A stretch of 64,000 bases of DNA from Siderastrea siderea (GCA_964030785.1 OZ034979.1:8324883-8388882), one strand, 5' to 3'; numbered from the stretch's first letter, positions 13,586 through 26,680 are shown. Program-made: numbers and translations. Notes: a model not told the origin generated them from the sequence alone.

Positions 13586-15326
13586 GACACAGCGGCAAAA
13601 TGAGTGCGCATGCTCGGCTTTTTCGCGGGCTTCCGGTCATTTTCTTGTTTCCGGTTATGATCAGAAAGCTGTTATAACAGAGAAAGCTCCAGTTTTGTGT
13701 AGTTCGTAACCAGAAAGCAAGGGTCAGCGAGGTGAGGTTGGTTTTGCTGAAAGGGTTTGAAACTTGTTGTACTTTGCATTAAGGGTTTGGTGCTTGCAAC
13801 AAAAGTTTAGTTCATGATTAGTTCGGAGCCGCGAGTGTTTGATTAAGCTTATTGTGTGGCTTGTGTTGGATACAGCGCGTTGATAAAAATGCATGAAGAG
13901 AGAGAAGACCGAGACTAAAACTCTATTGTGTCTCCATAGATTATTCCTTTAATGTATCAGAAGAGTTCACTCGGGCTGCTCAACTTCCAATGGACCGCAC
14001 TAAAATCAAATTCGGAAAAACAACAACAGTTGCTCGTCTTCCTAAAACTTGTTTACGATCACGAGCGCTGCGAAAACAGCCAGTTCCATCAAGACCTTTC
14101 GCCGTTTTGGGATGATCTGGCAAATTCAAGTTGAGGTTACTTTAGCACCGATACAAGGTAGATTGTGTTACGAGCGCTTGCCAAGAAAGAAAGATTGTCA
14201 CGCATCAGTTATAAACAGCTGCATGGATCACAATTTTTTTAATCGCCTTATTTTCGGCTTGTATGAAAGAAACCTTGAGCATGCTTTAGCTCTTAGAATC
14301 ATGAGCGATTATAGTTTCTTTCTTTTTGCAAGGAATTTATAGCCAAAATCATTTAAATTTAAATTTATAGATTTGTAGCCGGGGATAAACTCTTCCAGTG
14401 CTGCGGTGTGATGCCAGGACGCCGTGATCGAAGATTATATTTTGCACATTTATTTAATAATTTCAACTTCGCCAATTATATAAACCTTTTCTGTTCGGTG
14501 ATTCTAGAGTAGTTCTCGCTTTTATTGCTTTATAAAAAAGCTTCTTAAAATAACAAACTTTCCTCTCTTTGCTCTCTGTCTGTAAAAAGTCGATTGATTG
14601 CAAGTTTGAGTTGTGACCAAGGACACCTTGCTTAGCATGGAAACTGAGCCTAGGAAAAAATAAGACTTCCCAATAATTGCCCAAAGGTTTCAGAATTTTA
14701 TTCCTGCAGCTATCATGCCAATTCAAGTTAATTAGGCACCTTAGAAAGACGTATAAGTCAGAATCAATTTTATACTTCGTGATGAATAAAGCAAGCAAAA
14801 GTGTCGTTTCCTCAGCGGTCCGCATGTTGTTTTCGCTTTATAGCCTGAATTTCAGGCGAGTTTTTCTGTGGATTTAATTTTGACTACCAGCTTTTTCAAT
14901 CATCTTTTCCTTGCAAACGGACTTATCCCGAGTTTTAGCCCTCAAACAACAGCTAAGTAATTTACCTTTAGAAAAGGCGAAAGCTAGCACTGCTACGGCA
15001 AAAGTATAAGGTTATCTGACACAATTCATGTTTCACTTACGAGCCATTGACTTCGAGCGAAAAATTTACTATGGTGGCGAAGACAATTAGTTTGCTAAAA
15101 AAGATATGTGGAAGAAGAGTCTTTCTACGAAGTGTCTTCATGGTGAAAACCTTATCTGTTTCGCGACGGCCTTATCTCCGCGAAATGAAAACATATGACG
15201 GGAATTTTTGAATTGCCACCATTTTCTCCCGAATGGTTTCTCTTGAATCCAGTCTCTCTGCTTGCGCCCGCCCGCGAAAATGGCGGGAACGAGTTAGCGC
15301 ACGCGCACTCATTTTGCCGCTGTGTC
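13586..15326 (+). mobile_element. Transposon copy E3
   Basis: 1741 bp, the best-preserved copy. It carries the 60-codon ORF (13952-14134) and a minus-strand 120-codon ORF from ATG at 14825 to 14463 (MRTAEETTLLLALFITKYKI...). Neither ORF resembles a transposase I know. Because the copies have kept them open or nearly so, they may be remnants of a coding region. Confidence 0.8.
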
Positions 15327-15935
15327 ATCCCATGCAAGTCAAAGACTTCAGGTTTCATTTATTAATATTTCTTTTCTACAAGAATCTGATCATGAATGAC
15401 AATAATGAAACAAATTACATAATACACTACTTTTAATACCTGCTTTGACTTCTTGAATTTTGAAGAACTCAAAGTGTATATGACAGATTTTTTTTTATTT
15501 GCCTGATCGAATCTAAATAGCATCCTGATATGGATATCAAAAATTGTTTTTCGATTTCGATTTCCCTTCCCTGCGCTTTTGCCGGTTAAAAACGTGAAAT
15601 TTTACTTCCGGTCATGCCAAAAACCGCGCAAAGGGAGACCTCGGCATAGTCACCTTGTGACGTCATACCAGGAACGGAGTCGATGCCAAAACAAACTACG
15701 TGGGCCGCATTGCAGAGATCTAATGCCTTTTATTTTTCTTTATTCTGCAACCGCCAAATTAAGCACGAAATTATTTGAAACTGCTGATGTTACAAGTAAT
15801 CTGGGCAGTGATTTGGGGCTTTTAGAGTCCATCGAATGCGAATCGCTAACTTCTGAAGTTGACAGCGAAACAGAGCTCGAGATCGAGAAAGAAGCTAGTC
15901 AGAACGAGAAGATCCTTACATAGACAAGCCGCTTG

Positions 15936-16290
15936 CCGATGAATATTGACTTAGACAATACTATCAAGAGATAAAGAAGGCAGAACGAACACTAGAAAAC
16001 GACTTGATGGTACCGAAGCGCTCGAGACATAGTAAGAAATGCAACGATTTCTCATCTCCCGGTGTAAATATCTAAGCGAAACAGAACTAGGGAACGAGAA
16101 GGACCAAAAGGTCCTGAAATAGACAATCCGCTTGCCGATGCAAATTGACTTAGAGAATACTATCAAGAGATAGAGGAGACAGAACGAAGAAAACAGAATC
16201 TAGAAAACCTATTTGATGGTACCGAAGCGCTCGAGACAAAGTAAGAAATGCCACGATTTCTCATCTCCCGGTATAAATATTATAATCGTT
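15936..16290 (+). repeat. Two-unit tandem duplication of about 190 bp
   Basis: GACTTAGACAATACTATCAA and GACTTAGAGAATACTATCAA start two copies that share TTGATGGTACCGAAGCGCTC and TTTCTCATCTCCCGG. The second copy is longer by a short insert. Just left (15760-15925) is an open stretch rich in Glu codons. Confidence 0.7.
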
Positions 16291-16299
16291 CTCGGCTAA

Positions 16300-16490
16300 A
16301 TAAACATTGTTCGGGCTCGGCTAAAAAAACGCCTGTTATGCAGGTTAAAAACGCCGGAGATTGTCTTTGCTGCAAAGAAATTCAGAAATGTGTCGAATCT
16401 CTCTCTCATTGTTTTCGCCCGAAGCCGCAGACTTGCTGAACTTGACACAACAACAGGATGTGTAACAACCCACCCGGTACTGTTCAGTGT
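16300..16490 (+). pseudogene. Decayed fragment resembling a P2X7-type cysteine-rich domain
   Basis: One frame reads GDCLCCKEIQKCVESLSHC (from 16356). A frame one base off reads GCVTTHPVLFSVKW (from 16456). The pair CxCCxE ... C(I/V)TxHPxF occurs in the cysteine-rich domain of P2X7 C-termini and of many cnidarian expansions of it. The frame change, and stops just up- and downstream, suggest a pseudogene. The match is short and from memory, so it is tentative. Confidence 0.3.
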
Positions 16491-18849
16491 TAAGTGGTAG
16501 ATTTTACCTGTCTCTACCACACGAAGCCACTGAGTGAAGACACGAGCGACATTCTAACAAAAATCTATCAACGGACTTCAGTTTGAGAAAATCCAGGTCA
16601 TAAGTCACTTCCTTCTATTCTTATCCTGGTATTACCAGGACTAAAGTTTGCCGGAAGAAAATTGAGTTGAGATCAATATACCTAACCTATTTTTTGGCCA
16701 GTGTTACCGAATGGCCGACCAAAATCTGCTCTTTCCCGTCAGTGAAATCCAACTGCGGTCGGATATAATGTTCAGGCGACTATTTTTTAATATAGTTTTG
16801 AAGATGAATGAAAACCTAGATCGAAACCGATGGAAGAAAGCAACAACGTCAAGGATTGAAAAGCGAAAGTGACTGGTGGTCCCTTAAACAACTAATCGGA
16901 CATCAAAAATCAGGCGCAATTACTATATCATAATCAAACGAGTGTTCAATTTCTGTGAAGAGCTACGACACTTCTTAAAGCTTACTTTCCTAAAGGTTCG
17001 AATGAGAAGTTCAGTAAAATGAGTTACCTTGATTAAGGCAACCAGAGCGCAGGTATCATCTACTCTAAAAAACACAGAAACACGTTCCATGATGCAACTG
17101 AGGTCACTAGTATTTTTTAGTCATTTTCTCTCATTATCAAACGAATTTCAGTTTCCAAAGGAAACATCGCCGCTTTTAGATGCCCACAGTCACAATTTAG
17201 CTGCTTGCCAAACAAGACGGTAAAAAAGATAGGTGCAATAAAATAGAAAGCAATCTTCACACGATATATTTGCAGCTGCTGCTGATGTATTCGAAAATTT
17301 TGAAGGCAAAAATCTTCAAAATAGAGAAGATTCATTTTTCCACGGGTGGTAAAAATTTGGGACTAAACATACCTCCCTTTGTGCAATATTTGGGACCATA
17401 GGTAACAAAACCTGACAATAAACTTCACGGCTTGTCGCTCGTCACCACAGACGTTGGACTATTTGATACTTGAAAAGTCGTGTCCATGTGTCATTCGTAA
17501 GAATTGATTGCAAAATTAAAAAAAGAAGAAGAAATAATCTCATAAAGCTTACCGCTTTCTTCACTGAGAGGTTCGTTCGATACTTCGAAAAAATGGGAAA
17601 GGATCACATATGGGAAAAATGTGGGAGAATAGAGTGCATAGCGTCTTTTGTGTGACAGCTCGAAAAATTCAGTTTAAAAAATCCAGATTAAACTTCATGT
17701 AGCTTACCGCTCTCCCCTGAAAGTTGGTAAAAGTTGGTAGGAATATGAATATGGGTGCAAAAAAAGAGTATGTAACCTCTTTTATGAGATAACTCGAAAG
17801 ATGTAGTCTACAAAAATTAAAAATTAACGCTACTTAGCTAAACGCCCGCCCGACCTAAACGTTGCGCGCAAAGAAAGGTTTTGAATCGCTCTAAGTTTTA
17901 TTTCAGTCAAACAAAGTTCGCGTCAGTAATCAGTGAAGAAAGTTAAAAGTGAGTCCTAGAGTGGACAAGAAAAGTGGCGCGTTTTAAGGAACTTTTTCTG
18001 CCTTGCAGCGAGACCTGACATGTAGCTCCCATTCAAAAGTAGAAACCTTTAAAGGACTGTTACATATTTTGAAACAGAATTTATGGTTTTTCTTTACAAT
18101 AATGCCAGGCTCGTCTTTAGCAGATATACGAACACAAGAAAGTAACAGCTCGTGATTAAGATTCAATGGGCCAGGGTCTTACCTCGTTCAACCGGGATCC
18201 AATCCTCCAAGGGGGGCATTGAAATGGAGGCACTCCAAACATCTGTATACTTGAAATGGCGATCGATGTAAATTTAATTTTACCGGAACAGTTTTCAGAA
18301 AGTTTGGCGCGAGATAGATCAGTCGCACAGGATTATCCAAGATACGAATTACGGGATTTGCTAGATTTCAAGCTGTTGATTATTGAGTAGCCAATATCAG
18401 CGACGTACTGTTTTCGTACAAAACTTCTCCGTAGTGATAAATCTTTTTCTCGCAGACGAACAAGCGACAAAAGTATACATCAGCGACAATAAATATTAAA
18501 CTGATTCGAGGCTAAATAAAGGCTGCGGGGCCAACCTGCTTGTGTTGTGCCCACGAACTGTCAGTTATTAAAATTGCGATCCACAGTTTTGCATAGTTTC
18601 TTTTCATAGGGCGGAGTCTTTTTATATCACAGCTTGTGATTCAATACCACTTGATTAGCTTCGCGGCTCCGTCAGTTAAACAAATTTTATAAACCGGCTA
18701 AACATAATTTACTGCCACAGTTAATATTTCTAAAATTTACATTTAGCGAATTTTAATTAAGGTCTTTTAAAAAGAGACCTGCGACACCATAAGAGAGTAA
18801 CGCACGCTAGTTTTCGTTTAATGGTTACTCGCTGGAATTTCATCAAACC

Positions 18850-19420
18850 CAGACGCAAAAGTTAGAACCACCTTGTACAGCATAATAAACAGCACCACAG
18901 GAAAGTACTGCTCAGTAGCTTTCATTTGAATGGTCACACTTTGGGATTTCATACACAGACTCAAAACTTTGAACCACCTTGTACAGCATAATAAACAGCA
19001 CCAAAGGAAAGTACTGCTCAGTAGCTTTCATTTGAATGGTCACACTTTAGAATTTCATCCACAGACTCAAAAGTTAGAACCACCTTGTACAGCATAATAA
19101 ACAGCACCACAGGAAAGTACTGCTCAATAGCTTTCATTTGAATGGCCACACTTGAGGATTTCATCCACTGACTCAAAAGTTAGAACCACATTGTACAGCA
19201 TAATAAACAATACCATAGGAAAGTACAAAAGCTTGGATAACCTTATACAGTATAATAAACAGGACCAAAGGAAAGTACTACTTAACAACTTTTATTTGAA
19301 TGGTTATACACTCTGGGATTTTACCATGACACTAAAAAATTAGAGGAACTTTGCACAGCATAATAGAAAAGACCACAGGTGATTACTGTTCAAAGGTTTT
19401 ACACTTTAGGATTTTACCTA
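18850..19420 (+). repeat. R106 array, about five copies
   Basis: Landmarks at 18861, 18967 and 19073 give a 106-base period. The first three units are near-identical and the last two are decayed. Confidence 0.85.
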
Positions 19421-19789
19421 CGACAGAACCACCTCGCATCATACAACATCACAAGAAGGTACTGCTTTGGAGATTCGTTTGAGCGATCACACCTCTGGAT
19501 TATGGCCAAGGACTGAAAATTGAACCACACCACAAGCTTCAAAGTCTGAATCAACGAGACAGAAAGGAGGGTTCTAAAAATGCCTACAAAATCCTAGACA
19601 ATATTGGGAGGAGGAATCACATTTGCAATCACAAATGTTCTCTAATTTTTGCATTCACATTTATCTAAGAGAGAACCAAAACTTACAGGGAAAAAAGGGA
19701 AATATGAATCAGTATGTAATAGTTATACATCAAAGTTTCCACAAAATTGTTAAAATTCAATTTTAAACTTCTGAGCTGGAAGCTAGCAG

Positions 19790-20200
19790 AACTATTAGAA
19801 TCATCTTGTACAGCATAATAAACAGCACCACAGGAAAGCACTGCTCAATAGCTTTCATTTGAATAGTCACACTTTAGGATTTCATCCACAGACTCAAAAG
19901 TTAGAACCACCTTGTACAGCATAATAAACAGCACCACAGGAAAGCACTGCTCACTAGCTTTCACTTGAATGGTCACACTTTAGGATTTCATCCACAGATT
20001 CAAAGGTTAGAACCACCTTGTACAGCATAATAAACAGCACCACTGGAAAGTACTGCTCAGTAGCTTTCATTTGAATGGTCACACTTTAGGATTTCATCCA
20101 CAGACTTAACAGTTAGAATCATCTTGTACAGCATAATAAACAGTGCCAAAAAAGCACTACTCGCTAGCTTTCACTCAGCTTTAGGATTTGTTCAGACTAA
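19790..20200 (+). repeat. R106 array, about four copies
   Basis: Same unit as at 18.85 kb, separated from it by about 370 bp of unrelated sequence. The last unit is truncated. Confidence 0.85.
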
Positions 20201-21164
20201 AGAATTAGAAACACGAACAAAGCTTTTTTTCTGGGAGAAGATGATTCAAAGATGGAGACTGCATTTATTCCAGCTGTAGAAATTGCTACAGGTAAAAGTG
20301 CCCATTTCCGAAGTCACCGTCATCACTTTTTCAACGAAGCTCACTGACCTCAGCCAAGAAATAATTTTTCTTATCTTCCCAATTAACCAAAGCGGATCGA
20401 AACACAAAGAAACAACAAACAGGTGAGAACCTTCAGTTCTAAGTTACACGCGATAACGTTCTAAAGTCAACAAACATGTACACCTCAGGGCAAAATGTGG
20501 CCACGACAAAAAGCGTCCGACAACCACCAAACAAAGATGTAAAGAACGCAAATGTTTTGTTCATAACCAAGTAGGTTTTGGCGCCAAGGGATGGGCACCC
20601 TGCCGAGGTAACAATAAACCGCTTACACACGGTCACAAAAAGCACCAATGATGAGCTTTGAAAAGCGGTGCGTCGGAGAAATGTTAAAAGTATCTTTTGA
20701 AGAGATGTTCGTCTCTGTCGCCTGGTCTGCAGCATGCAAACACGCAAAGCAGAGGAAATTGCGAGATATGATCAAAACGGGTCATTCGTTTTGATAAGAG
20801 TCGACCGCGTGAATTAACCAGCTGAGATGAAAGAAGATCCACGCCTAAACAAACAGCAATGTAAAGTAGGTTTCAAAATGTCTCAGCCTTGCATGTTTCA
20901 AGTTTCGATCAGTTTTGCATGTTTAACTTGTTTTGTTTTGTTCACTGCTTATCCTGATCTAGACGAAGACCTCGCTATAAATTGCTACTGTTTGTACAAG
21001 GGAACCTGGCTACATTCACGGAAGTCATTTCAATGGAAATGTCTCGTAGGACCGCATAGGCGAAAAGAACTGATCGGAAAAGAGAAAAGAAAGCCCAGTC
21101 TTAAAATTGAAACAAAAACCTTCACTTGTAAAACAACACCGGGGGAAAGTCCTGCGAAACAGAC
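20201..21164. other. No gene recognised
   Basis: Two open frames overlap opposite-strand R106 flanks: minus 20439-20747 and plus 20827-21174. Neither has a recognisable motif, and codons look random. Confidence 0.4.
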
Positions 21165-21270
21165 GAAAAGGTAGAACCACCTTGTACAGCATTATAAACA
21201 TTACCACAGGAAAGTGTTGGCCAGTAGCTTTCACGTTTTAGGATTTCATCCACAAAGTCAAAAGTGTCTC
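21165..21270 (+). repeat. Single R106 unit
   Basis: One unit beginning GTAGAACCACCTTGTACAGC and ending in GGATTTCATCCACAAAG, with an internal deletion. Confidence 0.75.
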
Positions 21271-21739
21271 AGAAAATGACAGAGATGACCATTTCACTCC
21301 TAGGGGTGGAAGGGGCATATTTACTAGAGAGTGAAGGGCTTTATAACAAAACTCAAAGTAATATTTTCCGTGAGCCCACACAACTACTACCCTTATCACT
21401 CCACCAGAGAGATCAAGTTAGAAAATATTGCAGCTTATCTATGTACAGCTCTACTTGTATAGCAGAAGTTTTATATATACATGTATGTTAAAAACAAGAC
21501 AGTATGAACTGTTTTAAAAGTCTTGCTCTTTTTAACTGGGTATTTAATTTTGGAAGTAAGCATTTTAAAAGAGTCTCCTTTATGTATAAGTATGTCTTAA
21601 TTAACTTGGCCTGAGAATCAACAAGAAGATTGAGAACCCACCCACAGGGTTTGAAGGGAGATAACTTTGGTAGATCTTGAAACTATGCAGTGAATAAAAC
21701 AGTATCCAACCAGAAAAGTTCTGCATATTCTGATAATCA

Positions 21740-22135
21740 ACACCATGGTGGGGGGGGAGGGGGGGTACTCCCCTCAATTTAGGATAGGTGTGTGCCACCA
21801 AGGTTCTCAAACCCTGACCCTAATTTAAGGATACATGTAGATAATCGAGAATCGATACCCTCTTGAACGCCCACATACAGCAACACAACCATAAACATCC
21901 TTTTAAAATCGCCTTGTAGTACAGTTTTAACACACCATAAATTTTTCGTTTTGCACATTGAGGTGGATACTGCAATTGAATTACCCTATCTAAGAAACAT
22001 CTAAAGATCCTGAATACCAAAAAGGATACCCTATTTAAGGACTGAGCACCTCAAACACCCTACCCTATCAGGCAGCACATACCTATATAGCGTACTCACT
22101 TACGTATCTAAAGGAGAGTACCTCCCCCGGGTATC
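21740..22135. mobile_element. Probable MITE with GGTACTCCC ends
   Basis: GGGGGTACTCCCCTCAATTT on the left and GAGAGTACCTCCCCCGGG on the right form imperfect inverted ends. The interior repeats phrases such as CCTATTTAAGGA and CCTGACCCTAATTTAAGGA. Typical of small coral-type repeats, but the family is not identified. Confidence 0.45.
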
Positions 22136-22544
22136 AACAACAGCACTGACAAAGTACAGAAATGAAGATGGTGACAGCTGGTTCATGTTCTGTGGATGGA
22201 TACATCAAGCCACTCACATGCTACCATCAGGCAAAAGGAATCGGGGCAGACCTCTAGGCACATGGAGAAAGGCATTGAAGTCAGAAATAAGAGATGGTGG
22301 CAGTAGGATGGTCCCTTTCCCAGTGCTTGGTGTCGCAGCACAGGGTAAGATCCTTTAACAATATGTCCTTGTTGGTCACCGCCTCACCATTCCGTTGCTC
22401 CACCAGGGACAGCAGGTCGGAGACAAGGAAGACCTGCTAGAGGTTCAACTGATTTGCCCCAGTTTTTTCAAGACAGACCAGGCTGACTGGTGAGGTTTTG
22501 TTGATGGCTCAAGCTCCAGTGGGAGCTAAGAGGATTAAATAAAC

Positions 22545-22990
22545 TGGTAAAAATCCTCCACAGGATTTTAATAGGATTCTAACCTAGGACCCAGATAAGA
22601 TCCTTCTTAAGATCTTGTGTGTAGGATCTTACAGGATCCTGTTTGGGATCCTATAGAATCCTACAGGATCCCACGGAGGATTTTGTAGGATCCTACAGGA
22701 TCCTGAAAGATTTTACAGAATCGCAAAACGCGTTTACTAGACAGTGGCATTTATTGGATAAGAGGTGTTTATTAGAGAGTGGTGTTTACCTCAAAATGCC
22801 CATTTCAGAGGGGCATTTATTGGCTACATGGTGTTTATTAGAGAGTGGGTGTCTAAAAGATCATTTATGATCTGACAATCATAAATCTATCTTACGAATC
22901 CATCTTATGATCCTAGGTAGGATCCTGTAGCACCATTCAGGATCATACAGGATCACAGAAAATCCTAGAGGATCCTCAAGGATTTCTCCC
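22545..22990. repeat. GGATCCT-rich repeat tracts
   Basis: Many copies of GGATCCTACAGGATCCT-like sequence at 22545-22735 and 22895-22985. Between them are two related GGCATTTATTGG/TGTTTATTAGAGAGTGG units. The two tracts can pair, since the core is palindromic. Confidence 0.6.
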
Positions 22991-22999
22991 ACTGGGTTT

Positions 23000-23425
23000 C
23001 TTATTTGATTTGAGATTTTAGTCGTATTGTGGCTTTTCTTTGGTTTGGTATTGTCAGCTTCTCAATCGTGTTTGATTTTTTTAGATTATTATTTGCCTCA
23101 GACTTTAGGCTAAACATGCTTTGCACTTCAGGTTTTGTTTACTATCAGTTTATATATCCCTTCTATAGCCCATCAGTGCTACAAACAGTTGTAGGTAATA
23201 TTATCTTCTTACAAATACAAATTGCTTTTGTGTGTGACCATTTCAAACCTTAGGTTTATATCTTAGTTAGTCACATAGTTTACGTATAGTTACATCTTTA
23301 GGCTAGTTATGTTACGTTAACTTTTTTTTATTTCTTAGTTTATACTGTAATTATAGTGTATTGCGAATCTTAAATGCGCCTATAAAAAGGCTTATTATTA
23401 TTATTATTATTGTTATTATTATACT
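23000..23425 (+). mobile_element. Possible retroposon 3' end with (TTA)n tail
   Basis: T-rich sequence ending GCGCCTATAAAAAGGCTTAT followed by (TTA)n at about 23391-23420. The microsatellite tail suggests the 3' end of a non-LTR element or SINE. No coding part is visible. Confidence 0.35.
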
Positions 23426-26380
23426 GTATTGAGTAGCAGTAAATCTTTTAAGTGTTGGAAGTAATCCATTTTACTCTACTCAAAAAGAGCATCAATTATC
23501 ATAAATAGTTTTCTATTTCAAGTAAATAAACAAATAAATATTGATCTAATTTTTAAAGAATTAAGGTTTGTTATCCCAGTGTTTTTAATGCTGCCATAAG
23601 GAGCATAATCGCAGAGGAGTAGGAGGGATATAGTCATAGCAATAAATAAAATAATTGGAAATAATTTTGAAAATTACTGGGTAAGAGTGTTTAGGAATTA
23701 TTGGTAATTGTCATGCAGTTTTTTCCCGTAAAATACAGTCTAGTTCTAAACTGTAATGTAACATATTTTTACTCTACAGTACTGAATCATAATTGTAATG
23801 TTTCTGTGTGTTTACAATTTTGAACAGTAAATGTTACAATACTAATAAAATGTTCATAGTAAAAAATGTTTTATGCTTTGTCCCAAAAGACGTTACCCAT
23901 GATTTAAAGATACCAGCATTTAGAAGTACTGGTATATACATTTAGAAGTTATAGTATTTAACTCGGCCCAGTTACTTATTTCATGACCAGGCAGTAAATC
24001 ATTGGTTGTAGGCTGATGAATAAAGATCACCACTTCTGCACATATTATGGGCTTTTGTGTTTTTTGTGTTTGTAATTGGCTGGGGGGGGGGGGGGAGTGG
24101 GTTTATTATGGAATTTTATGGCATAGTCACACCCTGTCATTACGGACACAATATAGCAAGATGCCTGTAAAGTGGTTATCCAAAAAGCACTTGTTCAGTT
24201 TTATTAAAATAAAGGAAACTTATACCTGACCATCCTGACCTGGGTATAATTCTCCAGTTGCTTCTCAAAGCAGCTCAAATTAACATCACAAAGGACTTCA
24301 TGCTAAGATGATCTATAAGGATGTTTAAGCCAGTTATTACAGTTCCATTGGAGATCAATGAAAAGGGTACCCAGTGGGCAGTTGCAGATTCAGACCTTTA
24401 ATTGATTAAGGTGGGGGCCCAGAATTAAAAAAGGAGTGGAAATACATCAGATTTGTGAGACATGATACTGGTGCAACATTCATCCTGGTATGAGATCAAA
24501 ACTTTATATTGTGTTTAGTACATAAACTGTTTTTATGGTGGTGTGAGTTTTATTTTGGAACGAAATAGTTAAAATTAAAAGGAATCTAAAACAAGCAGTC
24601 ACACCCCATTTACTTGATACTGGTATAGGATTTGTATTGGAATGAAACTCTCAATCTGGTACAACAATCGGGGTGAACTCACTCTGGGATGACTTGTACC
24701 GCTATAGGATTTTGAATTGGTGTCATGTAAATGACCATAGAGACACAAGAGGGCACTGAGGTGACTTCGTACTAGAATGAAAGTCACACTGCTGTCATGT
24801 TAACACTCCTAATTTCTGGCAAGCACTAGATCCCAAGAATCCAGTGTTAAATGTAGCAATTTTAAAGATTGGTTAAAATTTGCCAAGACATATCATTTTA
24901 TGGTACACCACTCTACAACTCCCATTACCATTGGAAAGGGTCTAAAGGAGGGGTCTTTAGAGCCCCAAAATTTTTGACATGGAGCCCAGAGCCTGAAGCC
25001 TTTTTCTACCTGGGGGCTGGGCAAGAATGATGATTCTGTGATTGGATAACACAAATACTTAGCATAAAGATCGTGTGCACAGCAAGTGTGCAGAACTTTC
25101 AATGTAACATTTTGATAGAATTCACTGTATTACATTTTCCTCGAGATGCAGTAACAACTAGAAAAGTTCATAATCAAGTGCTAGAAAACTTACGGTGCCC
25201 CTCAATGGTGTCTTATTAATTCTGAGGTAGCTGCGGAATACCCTGCCATGACTACAGATCACCACTATCTTCTCGTATTGGCATATCTTTGGAGAACAAG
25301 ATAAACGGGGACAACACGCATAATTGTTAACTGATGAGAAGCAGGAGATTCTGCACAATAGGAAATCGAATGGTTCTTCACAAAGGTATCTGTGTGAAGG
25401 GGAGAGAGGGCAGGAAGTCTTGAAGTCTAGAGGTAAGAAAAAGGATAGGAAGTGGGAGAAATAAGGAAAATGTTTTGTGATAGAAAAAAACACAAAGAGG
25501 CATGAGTTGCCAGGGAAGGAGGGGGCGGGGGGGTTACTGGGGGTGCTTTCCATTGTGCGGTTCCAGAAAATATCCATACCCCTCCCACGGAGGGTTTTTT
25601 AATTTTATACCCCCACCCCCTTGAAATTTTATGCCAAAATTTCCAGAAATTCGGTAGAAACATTAATGGAACACTTCGGTCCAGGTGAAAATTTTGCAGA
25701 AAAAGTAGTCCATCTCCAGAGGGGGTCCTCTTTGACCGGTCGCTCCGGTCCGACCGAAACTTGCCATTCCATTTTCGAAAATTCTCGTGTCCAGTCCCAA
25801 TTCACTGACAAATAATCAAAATTTCGGTCAAAACGTAAATGGAATACTTCAGTCTGGTTGGAATTTTGTTTCTATCGAAAAATGTCATTCCATTTTCCCT
25901 TGGTTAGTTCCACTGCTCTCTGACCGGTCGGTCTGGCATAATGTAAAGCACCCTGGGTGTAAGGGTCCTAGAAGCGGAAACTTTACCCCCCCCCCCTTCC
26001 TTCTCCCCCGGTTCCACCCGCCCTCCCTCCGCTTCTGTCGATCGCGGGTTCATGTAGACCAATTAAGCCCAAACTGTGAACTATGCGGCCATTTATCTGA
26101 TAATAGTGAATAAGAATCGACTCGTTTGTTTCTGTTATCTTGGTTTTTCAAGCTTCCAGCTAATATGTGTAAATGGGACGGCCAGGTTATGTAATCGCTG
26201 CGCGAGCAGGAAACGACCGATCTCAGAGTGAAATTAAAGGCACCGAGGATTTTGTGTTTTCATAGAATGTCATTTGAATTTAACGTTATCTTTGTCTATG
26301 AAGACCTTTAATTCCCAAAACAATAAGTTACGTTACGTTAAATCAAAAAGTTGTAAACGTAAACAGCTGCTGTAAACTGT
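23426..26380. other. No gene recognised; possible isolated exon near 25.2 kb
   Basis: On the minus strand an open stretch ends at GGCACC|GTAAGT (25194-25189 region), which is a perfect donor, and polypyrimidine-AG acceptors lie upstream. The deduced peptide (ending RSYLRINKTPLRGT) is not recognised. C- and G-rich low-complexity tracts are at 25515-25620 and 25987-26030. Confidence 0.25.
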
Positions 26381-26387
26381 TCGCGGC

Positions 26388-26680
26388 CTACCTTTCTGAC
26401 GTATGTACACGTTCTCATGAAGTGAGACGAATTCGCCGTTTCTAGATCTCAGCCGCTTCAGTGACTTGAACGAGATTATGGAAGACACACTGAACAACAG
26501 CAGTAAGACGTTTTTCACACCAAATTGTCTTGCCGGCCGAAGAAAACAATAAAAATCTCGGCAAATTTCAAACAACAAAATTCACAGCTGGCGACGTGCG
26601 TGCACCATTCACGTCAGCTGGCACGAGTGACACGACAACCAATCAAAAGCAAGCAAGTGATTTTGGCGGGAAAATCTTTT
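26388..26680 (-). promoter_or_regulatory. Promoter-like segment with possible first exon on the minus strand
   Basis: TTTTGGCGGGAAAA at 26661-26674 and CCAATC at 26639-26644 recur in the same relative arrangement as upstream of OLA1. Downstream on the minus strand a short ATG frame (MRTCTYVRK) runs into AAAG|GTAGGC at 26391, a possible donor. No further exon of such a gene could be recognised to the left. Confidence 0.25.

Larger units (their letters stand above)
9783..15335. mobile_element. Three alternating copies of one ~1.74-kb inverted-repeat transposon
   Basis: E1 (9792-11530, forward), E2 (11540-13576, inverted) and E3 (13586-15326, forward) are highly similar copies. Each is bounded by the same inverted repeat starting GACACAGCGGCAAAATGAG, about 24 bp. 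The 9-bp sequence ATCCCATGC occurs at all four borders: 9783-9791, 11531-11539, 13577-13585 and 15327-15335. This is what target duplications would look like if later copies inserted in or beside earlier ones. E2 is longer only because of a 301-bp insertion. The 9-bp duplication would fit MULE-like elements, but no transposase is recognisable, so the superfamily is open. Confidence 0.85.
15336..18849. other. No intact gene recognised
   Basis: Apart from the 190-bp duplication and the cysteine-rich fragment near 16.3 kb, this stretch shows no supported feature. Confidence 0.45.

Noticed and set aside
20439..21174. Two 100-115-codon frames between R106 arrays
   Set aside because: No start context, domain or conservation to support them; one overlaps an R106 flank.
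25158..25577. 139-codon minus-strand frame
   Set aside because: The N-terminal half is low-complexity pyrimidine-rich DNA. The donor at its end is good, but no family could be recognised, so it is kept only as a possible isolated exon.
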